Shown: piece by piece, positions 56,391 through 64,000 of the stretch
How the letters are laid out: each line of letters starts with the position of its first letter
How positions within the stretch are numbered: position 1 is the stretch's first letter
DNA from: Niastella yeongjuensis
GTDB taxonomy: Bacteria > Bacteroidota > Bacteroidia > Chitinophagales > Chitinophagaceae
Assembly: GCF_900110245.1 (NCBI RefSeq)
Contig: NZ_FOCZ01000004.1
Coordinates: 434,001-498,000, forward strand
Direction of reading: 5' to 3'
DNA: 64,000 nt
The notes under the pieces: generated by a model
Databases searched by the model: none
The model's input: only the letters and a program-made list of their open reading frames with translations
What the model was told of the DNA's origin: nothing
Translations under genes and position numbers: made by a program

Positions 56391-57726
56391 AATATTGTAA
56401 TGAACTATCATTTATCTTAAAAGCATCGCTCTTAATCAACCGCAACATTTCAGCCCCGGCGAGTAAAACGGGCCCATATCCATGCGCGGCATATACATTC
56501 ACCGGGCGATGATAATAGAAAGCCGGATCGAAGGCCATTCCGGTTCCCACGCAAACACCTTCTACCTGTCCCGTTGCATTTACCTTGGTAGTAACTGCAT
56601 TCCAGGCCAGCATGGCCATTGGCGCGTAGGCTTTGGCGTTTAACCAGCCTTTGTTAACAGCATGGGCAATGCAGTAAGCATAAATAGCGGTGGCTGATGT
56701 TTCCAGGTACGAGTCTTCACGGTTCAACAACTGATGCCAGAAACCCGAACCTGACTGAAACGATGCCAGTCCTTTTGCATGCGCCTGTAATTGCTGCAAT
56801 ACAAACGGGCGGCCGGGATGATTTTCAGGCAACACATCCAGCAGTTCAACCATGGTCATAATAGCCCAGCCATTGGCGCGGCCCCAGTAGAACATGGGAT
56901 GCGGGTTCATATCCTGTACCCAGCCATGCATATACAATCCTTTTTCTTTATCAAACATGCGCTGGGTAAATTGTTTTATCTGTTTTACCGCATCATCAAA
57001 ATAACTTGTTTTGCCGGTGAGCTTTCCCATTTGGGCAAGGGCGGGCACGCCCATATATAAGTCATCTAACCAAAGGGTATTTTTCTGTGGCCGGTTCCGT
57101 GCCAGTGTACCATCGGGCAACCGGTATTCTTTTGTGCTGATGTAATTGATGTAATTATCGATCATTGGACGCAGGTCATTGTTCAGTCCACTGCGGGTGG
57201 CTTTGATCATGGCAGCGCAAACAGCGCCGGCATCATCCAGGGCATGTGGTTCTATGGGCTGACGAAAAACATAATTGCCCTTCAGAGATCCATCGGCCAC
57301 TTTCTTTTTTATGGCAGGCACCCACCTGGCAATAAACGACAGGCGTTGTTTTACATAGTCGCTGTAGCGGGTATCGCCACTGGTTTCAGCTGCCAGCAAC
57401 ATGCCACTATATGTTACACCCCACTCATAGGCCGTGAGCCGGAAATCACCGGGTTTTATGCCATAGGCAGTATCGAACTGCGAAGCATCGGTTACCTCCT
57501 GCCCTGTTTGCCGGTTTATCATTTGCGCGGGCGTAGCCCCATCGAGGTAGGTAAATACTTTATCCAGTACCTTTTTTATATCGGCTTCGCTCATGGCGCC
57601 ATAAGGAACAGGATAATCGGGTTGCAACAGGTGTAGTGGTGCGGTAACATCGTTACCGGGTTTTGCCTGGGAAAAAGCCTGGGATGCAAGCAGCGTTGCC
57701 CAAAGCGTACAGGTTAATTTATTCAT
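56383..57726 (-). CDS. GH105/GH88-family unsaturated glucuronyl/galacturonyl hydrolase
   Basis: This 447-residue secreted protein (signal ending SQAFSQ) is an alpha/alpha-barrel enzyme with FRLTAYEWGVTYSGMLLA, WLDDLYMGVPALAQMGKL (catalytic-type Asp), MFYWGRANGWAIMTMVELL and GYGPVLLAGAEMLRL. It is longer than the YteR-like enzyme at 37508 and differs in its insert. It probably prefers another unsaturated uronide or a longer oligosaccharide. It has a TATCTTTG box upstream and starts the RG-I gene series. Confidence 0.9.
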   Translation of the reverse strand: MNKLTCTLWATLLASQAFSQAKPGNDVTAPLHLLQPDYPVPYGAMSEADIKKVLDKVFTYLDGATPAQMINRQTGQEVTDASQFDTAYGIKPGDFRLTAYEWGVTYSGMLLAAETSGDTRYSDYVKQRLSFIARWVPAIKKKVADGSLKGNYVFRQPIEPHALDDAGAVCAAMIKATRSGLNNDLRPMIDNYINYISTKEYRLPDGTLARNRPQKNTLWLDDLYMGVPALAQMGKLTGKTSYFDDAVKQIKQFTQRMFDKEKGLYMHGWVQDMNPHPMFYWGRANGWAIMTMVELLDVLPENHPGRPFVLQQLQAHAKGLASFQSGSGFWHQLLNREDSYLETSATAIYAYCIAHAVNKGWLNAKAYAPMAMLAWNAVTTKVNATGQVEGVCVGTGMAFDPAFYYHRPVNVYAAHGYGPVLLAGAEMLRLIKSDAFKINDSSLQYYK

Positions 57727-57763
57727 ATGTTCAATCGTCTGTATTTAAAAGTAACTGCCCCTG

Positions 57764-57771
57764 CAAAGATA
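57764..57771 (-). promoter_or_regulatory. Candidate -7 box of the RG-I cluster
   Basis: The minus strand reads TATCTTTG, 37 nt upstream of the GH105 start at 57726. It is the same octamer as the araB, rhaI and 50599 boxes. Confidence 0.6.
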
Positions 57772-57802
57772 TTCGTCCTGTGCTATCCTGCTGTAAAAAA
57801 AC

Positions 57803-57832
57803 AAAACCGCTGCGTAGAAACGGAGCGGTTTT
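57803..57832 (-). terminator. Hairpin with T-run upstream of the GH105 promoter
   Basis: AAAACCGCTGCG pairs imperfectly with CGGAGCGGTTTT. On the minus strand GTTTTTTTA follows. It could end transcripts from the rha operon (stop at 58432) before the GH105 promoter, or act as an attenuator. Confidence 0.6.
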
Positions 57833-58301
57833 CTCAATTGTTAAAACATAGATCACAGCTTGTATGATCTGCTCGATATGCTTATAGCAAGCAATACAGT
57901 TACTATCATAAGGTCCGTTTTATTTATTGATAACACTAAAATTGATATAATATTCCATTGAGGAACAAACCGAAGACGGGAATAAAGTGATGCAGGAAAA
58001 AAATCGCTCTTTCATATGTCTATGGCTGTCAATGGCAGTCCTAAGCAAGTACCTATCAGAAGGGAAGAATTGGCAATCGTTTACACCAGTACAGGTTTAG
58101 GGGTATAGGATCCGTTTACACAGCTAACATAATCACAATTTTTTAGAAAAAGAAAACCAGGCGCTTTTTTTTAGTAAGTGTGTCATTTTTGGCCAAAACC
58201 GTGTCAATTTGGGGGATAAGTGTGTGCTTTCCAATACAAGAATAAATAAATATGATGTACTTCGTATGGTACAGGCTGTTCGTATTGCAAGAATCAGCTA
58301 T
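57833..58301. other. Gene-free part of the gap between rhamnose and RG-I genes
   Basis: No reading frame is credible. GTGTCA occurs twice, 21 bp apart (58180 and 58201), with a further GTGTG 18 bp on. This arrangement is reminiscent of multiple direct repeats at IS21-type ends, but no transposase gene is present. Confidence 0.4.
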
Positions 58302-58443
58302 AAAAGCCTTAAGCCATAAGCTGTAAGCAAATACAGGCAGAGGCCCCAGTTCGGCAGAGAAACCTAAAACTCAGAACTCAATAACCTAAGAACCTACGAA
58401 CCCAGGAACCCGGAACTTTAAACTTTCAACTTTAAACTTTAGC
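58302..58443. repeat. Composite heptad array after the rhamnulokinase-like gene
   Basis: On the minus strand, from the stop itself, it reads TAAAGTT TAAAGTT GAAAGTT TAAAGTT. It then shifts to a GGTTCCT/GGTTCGT/AGGTTAT-like stretch and ends with an AAGCTTA/TAAGGCT-like part. Confidence 0.75.
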
Positions 58444-59820
58444 CAGTGAATATGCTTTTAGTTCAATAAGATCAGATGAGGGATTTGTTTTATTCCAGGC
58501 AGCATGTACAGCCAAAGCGGCGCCCATAGCTGATGCCTGGGCCATTGATGCGGCATACACTTCGTGTTTTGGGAAGGCATTCGCCAGCAGATTCATGTAC
58601 AACGGGTTCTTGCTGAAACCGCCATCCACAAAGATCTTTTTAACCGGACTGTTATGCAATACCAGGTTCAGCGAAGCTACCTGCTGCGTCATGAGATCGG
58701 CCATAAACTGATGGTATGCGGCTTCGTAGTTAGCAAAACTGTTCAGGTCGCGGGCGCCAAAGGCACTCTCCTGCACCATGGCAGATTTGCCCGATTTGCT
58801 ATCGGAACCAGCGCCGGCAGTTGAAGCGGGGGAAGAAAGCAGGTCAGCATTAAATGCCACCGTTTTATAATAATCGAGGGCGACATTGAAATGAGCAGCC
58901 AGCCTTTTTGTTTGTTGCTCGTGTTCATACCCGGCAAACAAACGCGATGCCTTGATGGGTTTGCCCCGGTATTCCATATAACACAAACAATCCTGTTGCA
59001 GCTCTTCATACGTTAACCGGGTTTGGTTGAACGGATTCAAAGCTATACACCAGGTACCGGTAGACAACAATACAAACGGTTCGGTGAAGTGAAACAGGTA
59101 TGGGATCAGGGCGGCAGAACTATCATGCAAGCCAACCCCGGTAAGCAGGGCATGTCCCTGAAATTGCGATGGCATCAATTGGTCTGACGGGAAAATGTTC
59201 GCCAGTTTTTCATTGATGGCTTCGCGGTAGATCCATTCGTGATAATGGTTCTGGGGAAAGTTCCACAAACCGGTATGACAGCCAATGCTGGTGATATCGC
59301 TGTACGCACGACCGGTTACCAGGTAACTCATGTATTGCGGTAAATGCAACGAGTAGTGAATGCGATCGAACAGTTCGGGTTTTGTGTATTTCAGGCGATA
59401 CAATTGCATGCCTGAATTCAGGTTACCCAATACCGGTGAGGCGGTATAAATAGAGAAAGTTATTTCGCCGCCATATTTTTGGTAGAACCCTTCCTGCAAA
59501 CCGGCAGGATATGGCTTCAGGTAATTGTACAAAGGAGCCGCAGCCTTTCCTTCTTTATCGATATGAACAAAGCTGGCGCCATAGGTACTGAAGTTCAGGG
59601 CACGTACCTGGAAGCGCGCATCATTAAACACATCCTGCAAACAGGCCCGCACCCAGTTGGTAAGGGCGTCCAGGTCTTCACAGGCATCTCCATCTTCATC
59701 GATTACTTCAGCAAACTGTTCGCTTTTCTCCAGTACAATGTTGTACTGTTCATCAAACAGGAATAACTTTTTATTGGTTTTTCCAATATCGAAAATCGCT
59801 ATAACAGAAGTTCTACTCAT
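58432..59820 (-). CDS. rhaB: FGGY-family carbohydrate kinase, probable L-rhamnulokinase
   Basis: This 462-residue cytosolic kinase has the N-terminal phosphate loop VIAIFDIGKTNKKLFLFD, then ALNFSTYGASFVHID, and the second domain FVLLSTGTWCIALNP, KKIFVDGGFSKNPLYMNLLA and AQASAMGAALAVHAAW. This FGGY subgroup is divergent from E. coli RhaB, but its position beside rhaI and the fused aldolase supports phosphorylation of L-rhamnulose at O1. Its stop codon is the first triplet of a heptad array. Confidence 0.85.
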   Translation of the reverse strand: MSRTSVIAIFDIGKTNKKLFLFDEQYNIVLEKSEQFAEVIDEDGDACEDLDALTNWVRACLQDVFNDARFQVRALNFSTYGASFVHIDKEGKAAAPLYNYLKPYPAGLQEGFYQKYGGEITFSIYTASPVLGNLNSGMQLYRLKYTKPELFDRIHYSLHLPQYMSYLVTGRAYSDITSIGCHTGLWNFPQNHYHEWIYREAINEKLANIFPSDQLMPSQFQGHALLTGVGLHDSSAALIPYLFHFTEPFVLLSTGTWCIALNPFNQTRLTYEELQQDCLCYMEYRGKPIKASRLFAGYEHEQQTKRLAAHFNVALDYYKTVAFNADLLSSPASTAGAGSDSKSGKSAMVQESAFGARDLNSFANYEAAYHQFMADLMTQQVASLNLVLHNSPVKKIFVDGGFSKNPLYMNLLANAFPKHEVYAASMAQASAMGAALAVHAAWNKTNPSSDLIELKAYSLAKV

Positions 59821-59865
59821 TAGGCGGCTATTTCACTCACGTGTTCGTTCGGTAATACTAAGAAA

Positions 59866-59943
59866 CAGTTACAGGTTGCAAGTTACAGGTTTCAGGGCTC
59901 AATTGTAAAGCGCCCTGTAACCTGCAACCTGTAACCTGCAACG
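59866..59943. repeat. Heptad hairpin between rhaI and the rhamnulokinase-like gene
   Basis: The left arm (59866-59897) is AGTTACA GGTTGCA AGTTACA GGTTTCA. The right arm (59913-59943) is its reverse complement (CCTGTAA CCTGCAA CCTGTAA CCTGCAA). It starts about 6 nt after the rhaI stop. Confidence 0.85.
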
Positions 59944-59947
59944 GCTT

Positions 59948-61222
59948 TTATAAACCGGTAGCTACAGTCTTCTGACCGCGCTCTTTAATTAAATGCTCTC
60001 TTACTTTCAGCTGACGGTACAACTGTAAAGGTTGTAATGCAGCACCGGCCTGCAAACGGGCTTCGGCAACCAGGGCACGCACATCGGTACGGTAAGCCTG
60101 TTGCAGAATTTCCTGTGCTTTGGCTACATCACTTGCCTCCTGGGCAACCTGTAATGCTTTGGTATCAACCAACAACGCCTGTGCATAAGCGATCTTGATG
60201 GCTTCTACTGATTGCAGCAGGTCTTCCAACGGGTCTTTTACGTTGTGCGAGGCATCGATCATCCAACCCAGATCGGTAGCGTGGTTCATACCACGGGCAT
60301 CCATACCTTCAACCAGTTCATTAAAGATCAGGAACAGCTGATATGGATTGATGCTGCCTACGGTGAGGTCATCATCGCCGTATTTTGAGTCGTTGAAGTG
60401 GAAACCACCGAGTTTGCCTTCGCTCAGCAACAGGGCAACGATCTGCTCAATGTTGGCATTGGGCAAATGGTGGCCAAGGTCAACCAGCGTATAAGCTTTG
60501 GGGCCTAGTTTGCTGGCATACAGCAGGGATTGTCCCCAGTCACCTACTGTCATAGAGTAGAAGTTGGGTTCGAACGCTTTGTACTCAACAAACATTTTAA
60601 AGTTATCGGGCAGCGCTGCATAAATTTCGTGCAGGCTTTCCAGTGTGCGTTGAAATGCCTTGCGGAAGTTCAACTGACCGGGGAAGCAGCTACCATCAGA
60701 TAACCATACAGTGATAGAATCTGAGCCCAGTTCTACCCCTTGTTTTATTACTTCAATATTGTGATCGATGGCCTGTTTGCGGGTTGCTTTGTCAACGTGT
60801 TGCAGGGAGCCGAATTTATAGCTCAGCTTTTGATCGGGCTGGTCCTGGAACGTATTGGAGTTTACGGCATCGAAGCGTAAACCGTGTTGGGCAGCCAGTG
60901 CTTTAATGGCTTTGGCATCTTTTGGAATATCCCAGGGAATATGCAGGGATATGGCGCCGCCGCTCTTGTTGAGTGATTGCAACAAACCTACATCTTCGAT
61001 TTTTTCTTCAATGGTGCGGGGTTCGCCACCACCTGAGAAACGGCCAAAACGGGTACCACCAGTACCTAATGCCCAGCTGGGGATGGCAATCTGGAAGTCG
61101 ACCAGTTTTTTAAGAATACCGTCTAAACCGGCTACACCTTCGGCGGCAAATTCAAAACGGCGTTTATGTTCTTTAAGGAGACTATTATTGTGCTCGTCTA
61201 TTTTATACTTATCGATCTGCAT
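59948..61222 (-). CDS. rhaI: L-rhamnose isomerase (RhaI type)
   Basis: This 424-residue TIM-barrel isomerase is of the Pseudomonas stutzeri RhaI type, unlike E. coli RhaA. Its motifs are WALGTGGTRFGRF and ISLHIPWDIP, and metal ligands lie in KMFVEYKAFEP (Glu), TLVDLGHHLPN (Asp) and FHFNDSKYGDDDL (His, Asp). It converts L-rhamnose to L-rhamnulose. It is the third rha gene in the window in transcription order after the aldolase and mutarotase. A TATCTTTG box lies 48 nt upstream. Confidence 0.94.
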   Translation of the reverse strand: MQIDKYKIDEHNNSLLKEHKRRFEFAAEGVAGLDGILKKLVDFQIAIPSWALGTGGTRFGRFSGGGEPRTIEEKIEDVGLLQSLNKSGGAISLHIPWDIPKDAKAIKALAAQHGLRFDAVNSNTFQDQPDQKLSYKFGSLQHVDKATRKQAIDHNIEVIKQGVELGSDSITVWLSDGSCFPGQLNFRKAFQRTLESLHEIYAALPDNFKMFVEYKAFEPNFYSMTVGDWGQSLLYASKLGPKAYTLVDLGHHLPNANIEQIVALLLSEGKLGGFHFNDSKYGDDDLTVGSINPYQLFLIFNELVEGMDARGMNHATDLGWMIDASHNVKDPLEDLLQSVEAIKIAYAQALLVDTKALQVAQEASDVAKAQEILQQAYRTDVRALVAEARLQAGAALQPLQLYRQLKVREHLIKERGQKTVATGL

Positions 61223-61269
61223 GCTCGTTATTTTAGGAATGTTAGTTATTACCTGGACCCTTTATACTT

Positions 61270-61277
61270 CAAAGATA
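61270..61277 (-). promoter_or_regulatory. Candidate -7 box of rhaI
   Basis: The minus strand reads TATCTTTG, 48 nt upstream of the rhaI start. It matches the araB, GH105 and 50599 boxes exactly. Confidence 0.6.
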
Positions 61278-61311
61278 CTGAAGTAGGAAGTAAGAGGTAA
61301 GACGTAGGAAA
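61277..61311. repeat. Heptad array between rhaM and rhaI
   Basis: On the minus strand it reads TTTCCTA CGTCTTA CCTCTTA CTTCCTA CTTCAGT. It starts about 12 nt after the rhaM stop and ends against the rhaI promoter box. Confidence 0.75.
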
Positions 61312-61323
61312 CACATCGCCATC

Positions 61324-61638
61324 TTACGGCAAATAAAACACCTCTTTTAAGGGAATAGTTACAGGTGAATTATCTGAATTACTTTCCATAATGTCTTTCA
61401 TATACGCCCACCATTTTTGCATAACGGGGTGAGCGGGTAAATTGTCCAGCGCAGCGGGGTCTGTTACGTTCAAAACGCCAAACAGGCTGTTGGTGGTTTC
61501 ATCCAGAAAGATCGAATATTCGCTAATACCGGTTGTATGCAACAATTCCTTTAATTCGGGCCATAAAGCATCGTGTCGTTTTTTGTACTCGGCTTCCTGG
61601 CCCCTGAATAAATTCATTTTGATGGCAACGCGTGGCAT
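61324..61638 (-). CDS. rhaM: L-rhamnose mutarotase
   Basis: This 104-residue small dimeric alpha/beta-barrel protein interconverts alpha- and beta-L-rhamnose. The family motifs are FRGQEAEYKKRHDALWPEL (catalytic His), GISEYSIFLDETTNSLFGVLNV and HPVMQKWWAYMKDIM. I start at MPRVAIKM (61638); an upstream TTG adds only two residues. It lies between the fused aldolase and rhaI. Confidence 0.95.
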   Translation of the reverse strand: MPRVAIKMNLFRGQEAEYKKRHDALWPELKELLHTTGISEYSIFLDETTNSLFGVLNVTDPAALDNLPAHPVMQKWWAYMKDIMESNSDNSPVTIPLKEVFYLP

Positions 61639-61671
61639 GAGCAATATATTAATCGTTGGTATGATGAAAAT

Positions 61672-61725
61672 GGAAATAGGAAGTAAGAAGTAGGAAGTAC
61701 TTCCTATTTCCTACCTCCTACTTCT
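61672..61725. repeat. Heptad hairpin between the aldolase/dehydrogenase gene and rhaM
   Basis: The plus strand reads GGAAGTA AGAAGTA GGAAGTA and then its reverse complement CTTCCTA TTTCCTA CCTCCTA. It begins about 5 nt after the upstream stop and forms a near-perfect hairpin. Confidence 0.85.
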
Positions 61726-61730
61726 GAAAA

Positions 61731-63854
61731 CTATCTTACGAAGGCTGTAGCAACGCCACCGTCTACGTTGATCACGTTACCGGTTGACTTGTTCAGCAAA
61801 CCGCCTGTAACTGCAAAGCAGGCATTGGCGATATCTTCAGGTAATATTATTTCGTTGAGCAAAGTGCGTTTAGCATAGTAACCAGGTAATTCCTGTACGG
61901 TAATGCCATAGGCTTTGGCGCGGCCTTCAGCCCATGCACCTTCCCAGATCTTACTGTCACTGATAACCGCATCGGGGTTCACTACGTTCACCCGGATGTG
62001 ATCTTTTCCTAATTCAGCTGCGTTCAAACGGCTCAGGTGCAACTGAGCAGCTTTGGCTGAACCATAACCAGCGTTGTTGGGGCCGCTCATCAGGGCGTTC
62101 TTGCTCACGATGTTGATCACATCGCCGCCGATTGCCTGTTTGCGCATTACCTCAACACCAGCCTGGGTTACAAAGAACTGTCCTTTTACCAACACATCAT
62201 ACAGGATGTCCCAGTCTTTCTCGGTATGCTCTTCAATTGGTTTTGAAATCGACAAACCTGCACAGTTCACTACGATGTCCAATCCACCGAAGGCCAGGGC
62301 AGCTGCATCAGTAGCGCCTTTGATATCGCTGGCTTTGGTAACATCCAGTACAACGGCAGCGAACACATCTTTACCGTATGATTTACTGAAATCTTCTTTT
62401 GCTCCTTCGAGGCGGCTGGCATCGTTATCATTGATGATAACGCAAGCGCCTTCGTCGGCAAATTTTTTGGCTATAGCTTTCCCTATACCACCGGCACTTC
62501 CGGTTACCAGTGCAATGCGGCCGCTTAATGCTTTGGGCTTGGGCATACGTTGCAATTTGGCTTCTTCCAGTAACCAGTACTCGATGTTAAATGCTTCCTG
62601 ACGGGGTAACGAAGTATATGATGAAATAGCTTCTGCACCACGCATTACGTTAATGGCGTTGATGTAGAACTCTGCTGCTACGCGGGCAGTTTGTTTGTCT
62701 TTCGAGAAAGTGAACATACCTACACCAGGGTACAGGATCACCACCGGGTTAGGATCGCGCATGGCCGGGCTGTTAGGGTGTTTGCAGGTATTGTAATAAT
62801 CTGCATACATAGCACGGTACGCTTCGAACTGAGGTGCCAGTTTCTCTTTGATCTTGTTTACGTCGCTCAGGTCTTCACCAGGTGTGAGGGTCAACACCAG
62901 CGGACTGATCTTCGTGCGCAGGAAGTGATCGGGGCAGCTGGTACCCATGGGAGCCAGTCTGTCGAGATCATTTGAATTGATGAAGTTCAATACTCTTTCA
63001 TCATCAGTGAAGTGACCCACCATTTTCTGGTAGCTGCTGCAGAAACCACGTAATACAGGCGCCAGTGCAGCGGCTTGTGAAGTACGTTGTGCAGCGGGCA
63101 GAGATTGAATTTTAGCACCACCGAAAACAGCTTTTTGTTTGCTTACGTTTTCTTCAATGTACTCAGCGCAACGTTCAATTACTTCCAGGGTATTGATGTA
63201 GCTTTCGTAAGCAGTATCGCCCCAGGTAAACAAACCGTGTGAACCGAGCATGATGCCACGGATGCCAGGGTTTTCTTCCAGGCATTTAGCCAGCTTCAAC
63301 CCAAGGTCGAAACCAGGACGTTGCCATTCAACCCAGCCTATTGTTCCATTGAATAATTCCTGTGTTATTTTCTTTCCGTCTTTTGCAGCAGCAATTGCAA
63401 TGGCTGCATCAGGATGTAAGTGATCGATGTGTTTGAAAGGAAGGAAACCATGCAGCGGGGTATCGATAGAAGGAGCTTTTGAAGCCAGGTCGAAAATGCA
63501 GTGATTGAACAGTTCTACCATTTCATCCTCATGCTCAATACCACGATAAACGTTTTTCAGGCTGCGTAAACGCTCAACATATAAAGCAGCAAGACCGCTT
63601 TTCTTCATAGTACCCAGGTCGCCACCTGAGCCTTTGATCCACATCACTTCGGTTTCTTTACCGGTAAGAGGATCCTTGGCAATGGCTTTACATGAGGTAT
63701 TGCCACCGCCGTAGTTTGTAAGGCGCAGATCGGCACCCAGCAAATTACTCCGGTAAATTAACAATGCTACTTCATCGCCTTGCAGGGCGGCCGCTTTGGC
63801 ATCGTCCCACAAATAGCTTACATGCTTAAACTTTACTGCACTTGTTGCTGACAT
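61731..63854 (-). CDS. Bifunctional rhamnulose-1-phosphate aldolase / short-chain dehydrogenase
   Basis: This 707-residue fusion has a class II aldolase domain at about 1-420: LTNYGGGNTSCK, GSGGDLGTMKKSG, and zinc ligands in TPLHGFLPFKHIDHLHPDA. It splits L-rhamnulose 1-phosphate into dihydroxyacetone phosphate and L-lactaldehyde. The C-terminal SDR domain (about 445-707) has ALVTGSAGGIGKAIAKKF (NAD-binding) and the catalytic Tyr/Lys in NNAGYGSAKAA, and probably oxidises lactaldehyde or reduces it to propanediol. The fusion is known in Bacteroidota and other phyla. It is the second gene after a partly visible RhaT. Confidence 0.95.
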   Translation of the reverse strand: MSATSAVKFKHVSYLWDDAKAAALQGDEVALLIYRSNLLGADLRLTNYGGGNTSCKAIAKDPLTGKETEVMWIKGSGGDLGTMKKSGLAALYVERLRSLKNVYRGIEHEDEMVELFNHCIFDLASKAPSIDTPLHGFLPFKHIDHLHPDAAIAIAAAKDGKKITQELFNGTIGWVEWQRPGFDLGLKLAKCLEENPGIRGIMLGSHGLFTWGDTAYESYINTLEVIERCAEYIEENVSKQKAVFGGAKIQSLPAAQRTSQAAALAPVLRGFCSSYQKMVGHFTDDERVLNFINSNDLDRLAPMGTSCPDHFLRTKISPLVLTLTPGEDLSDVNKIKEKLAPQFEAYRAMYADYYNTCKHPNSPAMRDPNPVVILYPGVGMFTFSKDKQTARVAAEFYINAINVMRGAEAISSYTSLPRQEAFNIEYWLLEEAKLQRMPKPKALSGRIALVTGSAGGIGKAIAKKFADEGACVIINDNDASRLEGAKEDFSKSYGKDVFAAVVLDVTKASDIKGATDAAALAFGGLDIVVNCAGLSISKPIEEHTEKDWDILYDVLVKGQFFVTQAGVEVMRKQAIGGDVINIVSKNALMSGPNNAGYGSAKAAQLHLSRLNAAELGKDHIRVNVVNPDAVISDSKIWEGAWAEGRAKAYGITVQELPGYYAKRTLLNEIILPEDIANACFAVTGGLLNKSTGNVINVDGGVATAFVR

Positions 63855-63885
63855 AGTCTGTTCTTTAATTTGTTCTTTGTATATG

Positions 63886-63999
63886 TTATTTCAGCGAATT
63901 ACCATACCCCACCAGTAATACAGAGGCAATGATGGTAATAATGCCAATAATAACCGTTGTTTTAGTTTTCTTGCTTACGCCTGCCCATTCTTTCAAAAT
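63886..63999 (-). CDS. rhaT: C-terminal end of a second RhaT-like symporter (partial)
   Basis: A frame open from the window edge to a TAA at 63886-63888 encodes 37 residues: ILKEWAGVSKKTKTTV, then IIGIITIIASVLLVGYGNSLK. It matches the end of the RhaT at 19543-20577 in layout (REW..., last helix, YGN..L). It is the 3' end of a transporter gene 31 nt upstream of the aldolase gene. The bulk of the gene lies outside the window. Confidence 0.8.
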   Translation of the reverse strand: MLKEWAGVSKKTKTTVIIGIITIIASVLLVGYGNSLK

Positions 64000-64000
64000 C

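Noticed and set aside
58170-58240. Insertion sequence end (IS21-like direct repeats)
   Set aside because: There are only two or three short GTGTCA-type repeats, with no transposase gene or opposite end in the window.

Overview
The window looks like chromosomal DNA of a soil or plant-associated Bacteroidota, most likely Chitinophagaceae (Niastella/Chitinophaga-like). The reasons are a SusC/SusD pair, Bacteroidota-type -7 promoter boxes (TAnnTTTG), signal-peptide Rhs proteins of the DUF6443 type, a fused rhamnulose-1-phosphate aldolase/dehydrogenase, and little use of Shine-Dalgarno sites. No rRNA, tRNA, CRISPR array, intact insertion sequence or phage gene was found. The lineage is inferred from gene content, not from a marker gene.

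Layout. (1) 1-10.1 kb, minus strand: two giant secreted Rhs/YD-repeat proteins preceded by a small lipoprotein resembling NTF2-fold (YhhH-type) immunity proteins, then a gene-free stretch with two unusual palindromes built from 11-bp direct repeats. (2) 10.2-25.8 kb, minus strand: ten co-directional genes. In transcription order they are a MaoC-type dehydratase, a solute-binding-protein homologue with no signal peptide, two paralogous class III CoA-transferases, an amidohydrolase/lactonase, RhaT, a Gfo/Idh/MocA oxidoreductase, an alpha-glucuronidase-like glycosidase, SusC and SusD. This is the least conventional part of the window. (3) 26.4-29.5 kb, plus strand: a toxin-antitoxin pair and a sugar-kinase/MFS-transporter operon. 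(4) 29.6-30.6 kb, minus strand: a decayed LytS/LytTR two-component pair. (5) 31.2-37.3 kb, plus strand: the L-arabinose operon araB-araD-araA plus a sodium/solute symporter. (6) 37.5-57.7 kb, minus strand: a rhamnogalacturonan-I depolymerisation cluster (GH105 x2, GH2, two SGNH acetylesterases, PL11, GH39, GH28, GH43, GH78, a YiaK-like reductase) with a run of five small lipoprotein or membrane-protein genes in the middle. (7) 58.4-64.0 kb, minus strand: L-rhamnose catabolism (a rhamnulokinase-like FGGY kinase, RhaI isomerase, RhaM mutarotase, fused aldolase/dehydrogenase, and the 3' end of a second RhaT running off the window).

The parts fit together as a pectin programme. Secreted and periplasmic enzymes deacetylate, cleave and trim rhamnogalacturonan I and its arabinan/galactan side chains. 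Rhamnose then goes to the rha genes and arabinose to the ara genes. Region 2 appears to serve a related acidic or deoxy-sugar glycan and adds a CoA-thioester chemistry that is not expected in such a locus.

The most distinctive genome-level signal is a family of degenerate arrays with a 7-bp period, often arranged as inverted repeats. They sit in the gaps, usually within about 20 nt downstream of a stop codon and sometimes supplying the last codons or the stop itself. At least fourteen occur here, each with its own heptamer sequence.
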